IMG/VR virus record: IMGVR_UViG_3300025083_000143
Span: 1 to 30,967 of that record
Source: a virus
Strand: one strand, 5' to 3'
Length of the DNA stretch: 30,967 bases
Shown: one piece after another, positions 29,760 to 30,967 of the stretch
How the letters are laid out: each line of letters starts with the position of its first letter
Numbering within the stretch: the stretch's first letter is position 1
Notes under the pieces: model-generated
Database searches by the model: none
What the model was told of the DNA's origin: nothing
The model's input: only the letters and a program-made list of their open reading frames with translations
Translations under genes and position numbers: made by a program

Positions 29760-30149
29760 TTAATGAATAGTACGTTTCTTATCCAAGTCCGAAATACCTT
29801 CCTCAGCATAATCATTAACCAGACGGTCCTCATACTCTTCAAGTAATTCTTGGTCAGTTCTAGTATCTGGTACTGTGATAGGTGCATCCATCTTAAGAGC
29901 AAAATTGACATACGTATCTTTTATAGACTCTGCTATTGGTACGTGCTGTATTATTGAACTCTTAAGTACTTTAAATTGTTTTGATTCAGAAAAAGGAAAC
30001 CATGCAGTAAATTGTATTCCACCCATTAATCCTGGATTTAATCTTACTGGTCTTTCTATAATAAAATTATCATCATTCTTTACAGCAAGCAATCCAATAA
30101 TTTCCTCGCCATTCATGAGTTTAAAATGTCTTATATTTAATCCTTCCAT
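29760..30149 (-). CDS. Sm-like small beta-barrel protein, paralogue 2 (129 aa)
   Basis: The product starts MEGLNIRHFKLMNGEEIIGLLAV, then IIERPVRLNPGLMGGIQFTAWFPF and a strand FKVLKSSIIQHVPIAESIKDTY. This is the same order as in the 91-aa protein at 15042-15317, so I read both as one family with an Sm/LSM-like barrel. A charged tail (RTDQELLEEYEDRLVNDYAEEG) extends it. The ATG follows the uvsW stop directly and lacks a good ribosome binding site, so coupling is likely. It ends near the antisense promoter at 29695-29723. Confidence 0.6.
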   Translation of the reverse strand: MEGLNIRHFKLMNGEEIIGLLAVKNDDNFIIERPVRLNPGLMGGIQFTAWFPFSESKQFKVLKSSIIQHVPIAESIKDTYVNFALKMDAPITVPDTRTDQELLEEYEDRLVNDYAEEGISDLDKKRTIH

Positions 30150-30967
30150 TTATATATTTATATCCCACATTTTATAGTTAAATCTTTCTCTTGAATATAT
30201 TTTAATTCTTTCTGCTGCATGCTGTAGTGTATAATTCTTTTGATTTTTCCAGTGTAAGTCATCAGCAATATCGTATACTTTTGTATTTCGGCCATCTTCA
30301 CTTTTTCTTAATCCTCTTCCGATACTTTGAAGGACCCTAATTTGTGACTTAGATGGAGAAGCAAAGATAATATTATGTAAGTTACGAATGTTAATACCAG
30401 TGCTAAAAGTTCCAATGGAAGCAACAATAATGGCGTTCTTTTCTTTCTCAGTAATCTCACGGATTGATTCTCTTGTATCGACATCTGTTTCTCCTGAAAC
30501 GTAAAAAAGCTTTCTATCATCTTTTATTTTTTCTTGTAACATAGAATGCATTGGCTTACCATGTTTCTCTACATACTGAAATAATATAAGTGTATTACCT
30601 TCTTGGTCTAAAGCAAGATTAGTAATAAAATTATTTCGAGGTTCATACTTAACAATAAAATCTAGCTCCTGTTGATATTTATTCTTTATTAACTCTTTAC
30701 ATATCTCTTCTTTATACTTAAGTAATATAATATCAATATCCATTTGAGATAGATTGTCACTATCCATTAAAGCTTTTGTTGTTGTGACTTTATATACAGG
30801 ACCAAACAATCCTTCTAATACCAACTGATGAGTTTGAGTTCCATCTAATGTTCCTGTTGTACCAATACGATATCTAGCATTTACACATTTCTCTAATATC
30901 GATGTAAGTGACTTAGCTTTAAAATTATGTGCTTCATCACCTATTACCATACCAAAATTAGAGAACC
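30150..30967 (-). CDS. uvsW: UvsW helicase, C-terminal part (gene runs off the edge)
   Basis: UvsW is a superfamily 2 helicase that reverses forks, branch-migrates junctions and removes R-loops, including those at T4 origins. The window shows the last ~272 residues: the DEAH-type motif II (MVIGDEAHNFKAKS), motif III-like IGTTGTL, the second RecA domain with LILFQYVEKHG, YVSGETD, VASIGTFSTGINIRNLHNIIFASP (motif V) and QSIGRGLRKSEDG (motif VI). The frame is open at the right edge, so the start is outside. It would be transcribed with the Sm-like gene. Confidence 0.92.
   Translation of the reverse strand, partial: FSNFGMVIGDEAHNFKAKSLTSILEKCVNARYRIGTTGTLDGTQTHQLVLEGLFGPVYKVTTTKALMDSDNLSQMDIDIILLKYKEEICKELIKNKYQQELDFIVKYEPRNNFITNLALDQEGNTLILFQYVEKHGKPMHSMLQEKIKDDRKLFYVSGETDVDTRESIREITEKEKNAIIVASIGTFSTGINIRNLHNIIFASPSKSQIRVLQSIGRGLRKSEDGRNTKVYDIADDLHWKNQKNYTLQHAAERIKIYSRERFNYKMWDINI

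Noticed and set aside
29762-29845. 27-codon plus-strand frame behind the plus-strand promoter
   Set aside because: It is antisense to the Sm-like coding region and its ATG is 20 nt away from the GGGGAGG; no sign of selection for coding can be seen.
30155-30162. TATAAATA at the end of uvsW
   Set aside because: It lies within the last codons of uvsW, and transcription would begin at about the ATG of the Sm-like gene; in AT-rich DNA chance is likelier. Similar octamers occur inside genes 62 (19485) and 47 (28041).
1-30967. CRISPR arrays, insertion sequences, introns, homing endonucleases or integrase genes
   Set aside because: I found no evenly spaced long repeats, no terminal inverted repeats with a transposase, no split core genes and no HNH, GIY-YIG or integrase motifs.

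Overview
This window is part of an AT-rich T4-like myovirus genome. The core T4 replication and recombination genes are recognisable and nearly all lie on the minus strand: uvsW (partial), 55, 47, 46, 45, 44, 62, regA, 43, 42, uvsX and 41. Accessory genes suggest a marine alphaproteobacterial host, possibly SAR11/Pelagibacter (phages of the HTVC008M type); this is inferred from remembered family distributions. They include a phage bS21 ribosomal protein, the CobS/CobT-like AAA+/VWA pair, Hsp20, MazG, a SleB-type hydrolase and a GroES-like protein.

Layout, read right to left in the direction of transcription. 30967-29760: uvsW and an Sm-like protein. 29659-25998: late sigma factor gp55, a tiny basic protein, gp47, gp46 and tRNA-Ala(UGC). 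25926-22179: CobT-like zincin/VWA protein, CobS-like AAA+ ATPase and a DUF3310-like protein. 22175-18748: clamp gp45, clamp loader gp44/gp62, RegA and small proteins. 18730-18000: Hsp20 and a small membrane protein. 17941-15374: DNA polymerase gp43. 15368-12346: Sm-like protein, MazG, AEP primase-like protein, exported SleB hydrolase, GroES-like protein and a possible nuclease. 12355-6032: a modified-base and sugar-nucleotide block with Nmad1-like protein, dCMP hydroxymethylase gp42, dCMP deaminase, small membrane protein, cytidylyltransferase, epimerase, glycosyltransferase, UDP-galactopyranose mutase and C5-cytosine methyltransferase-like protein. 6059-2807: bS21, UvsX, a 110-aa protein, gp41 and a small membrane protein. 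2710-1600: five small unknown genes. 1594-1: two late genes with capsid-targeting-like N-termini.

Nine minus-strand transcription units each start at a near-identical promoter: TGTACA, exactly 17 bp, then TATAAT, usually with TGG before the -10. A tenth copy points the other way, on the plus strand at 29695-29723. T4-type late promoters (TATAAATA) precede the 464-aa putative internal head protein and hsp20. Genes within units overlap by 1, 4 or 14-56 nt. No stretch above about 300 bases lacks a gene; the largest gaps (2653-2806, 17906-17999, 25887-25997, 29609-29759) hold promoters, terminators and repeats.

The most interesting candidates are: a hydroxymethylcytosine plus sugar-nucleotide block that could make a furanosyl-type DNA modification; a gp43 mRNA predicted to be leaderless; a nuclease-like protein that appears to be packaged in the head; the CobS/CobT-like pair, which looks like an AAA+/VWA/metallopeptidase machine; and a divergent promoter pair that may mark a replication origin. 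No database search was possible, so family names rest on motif recognition.
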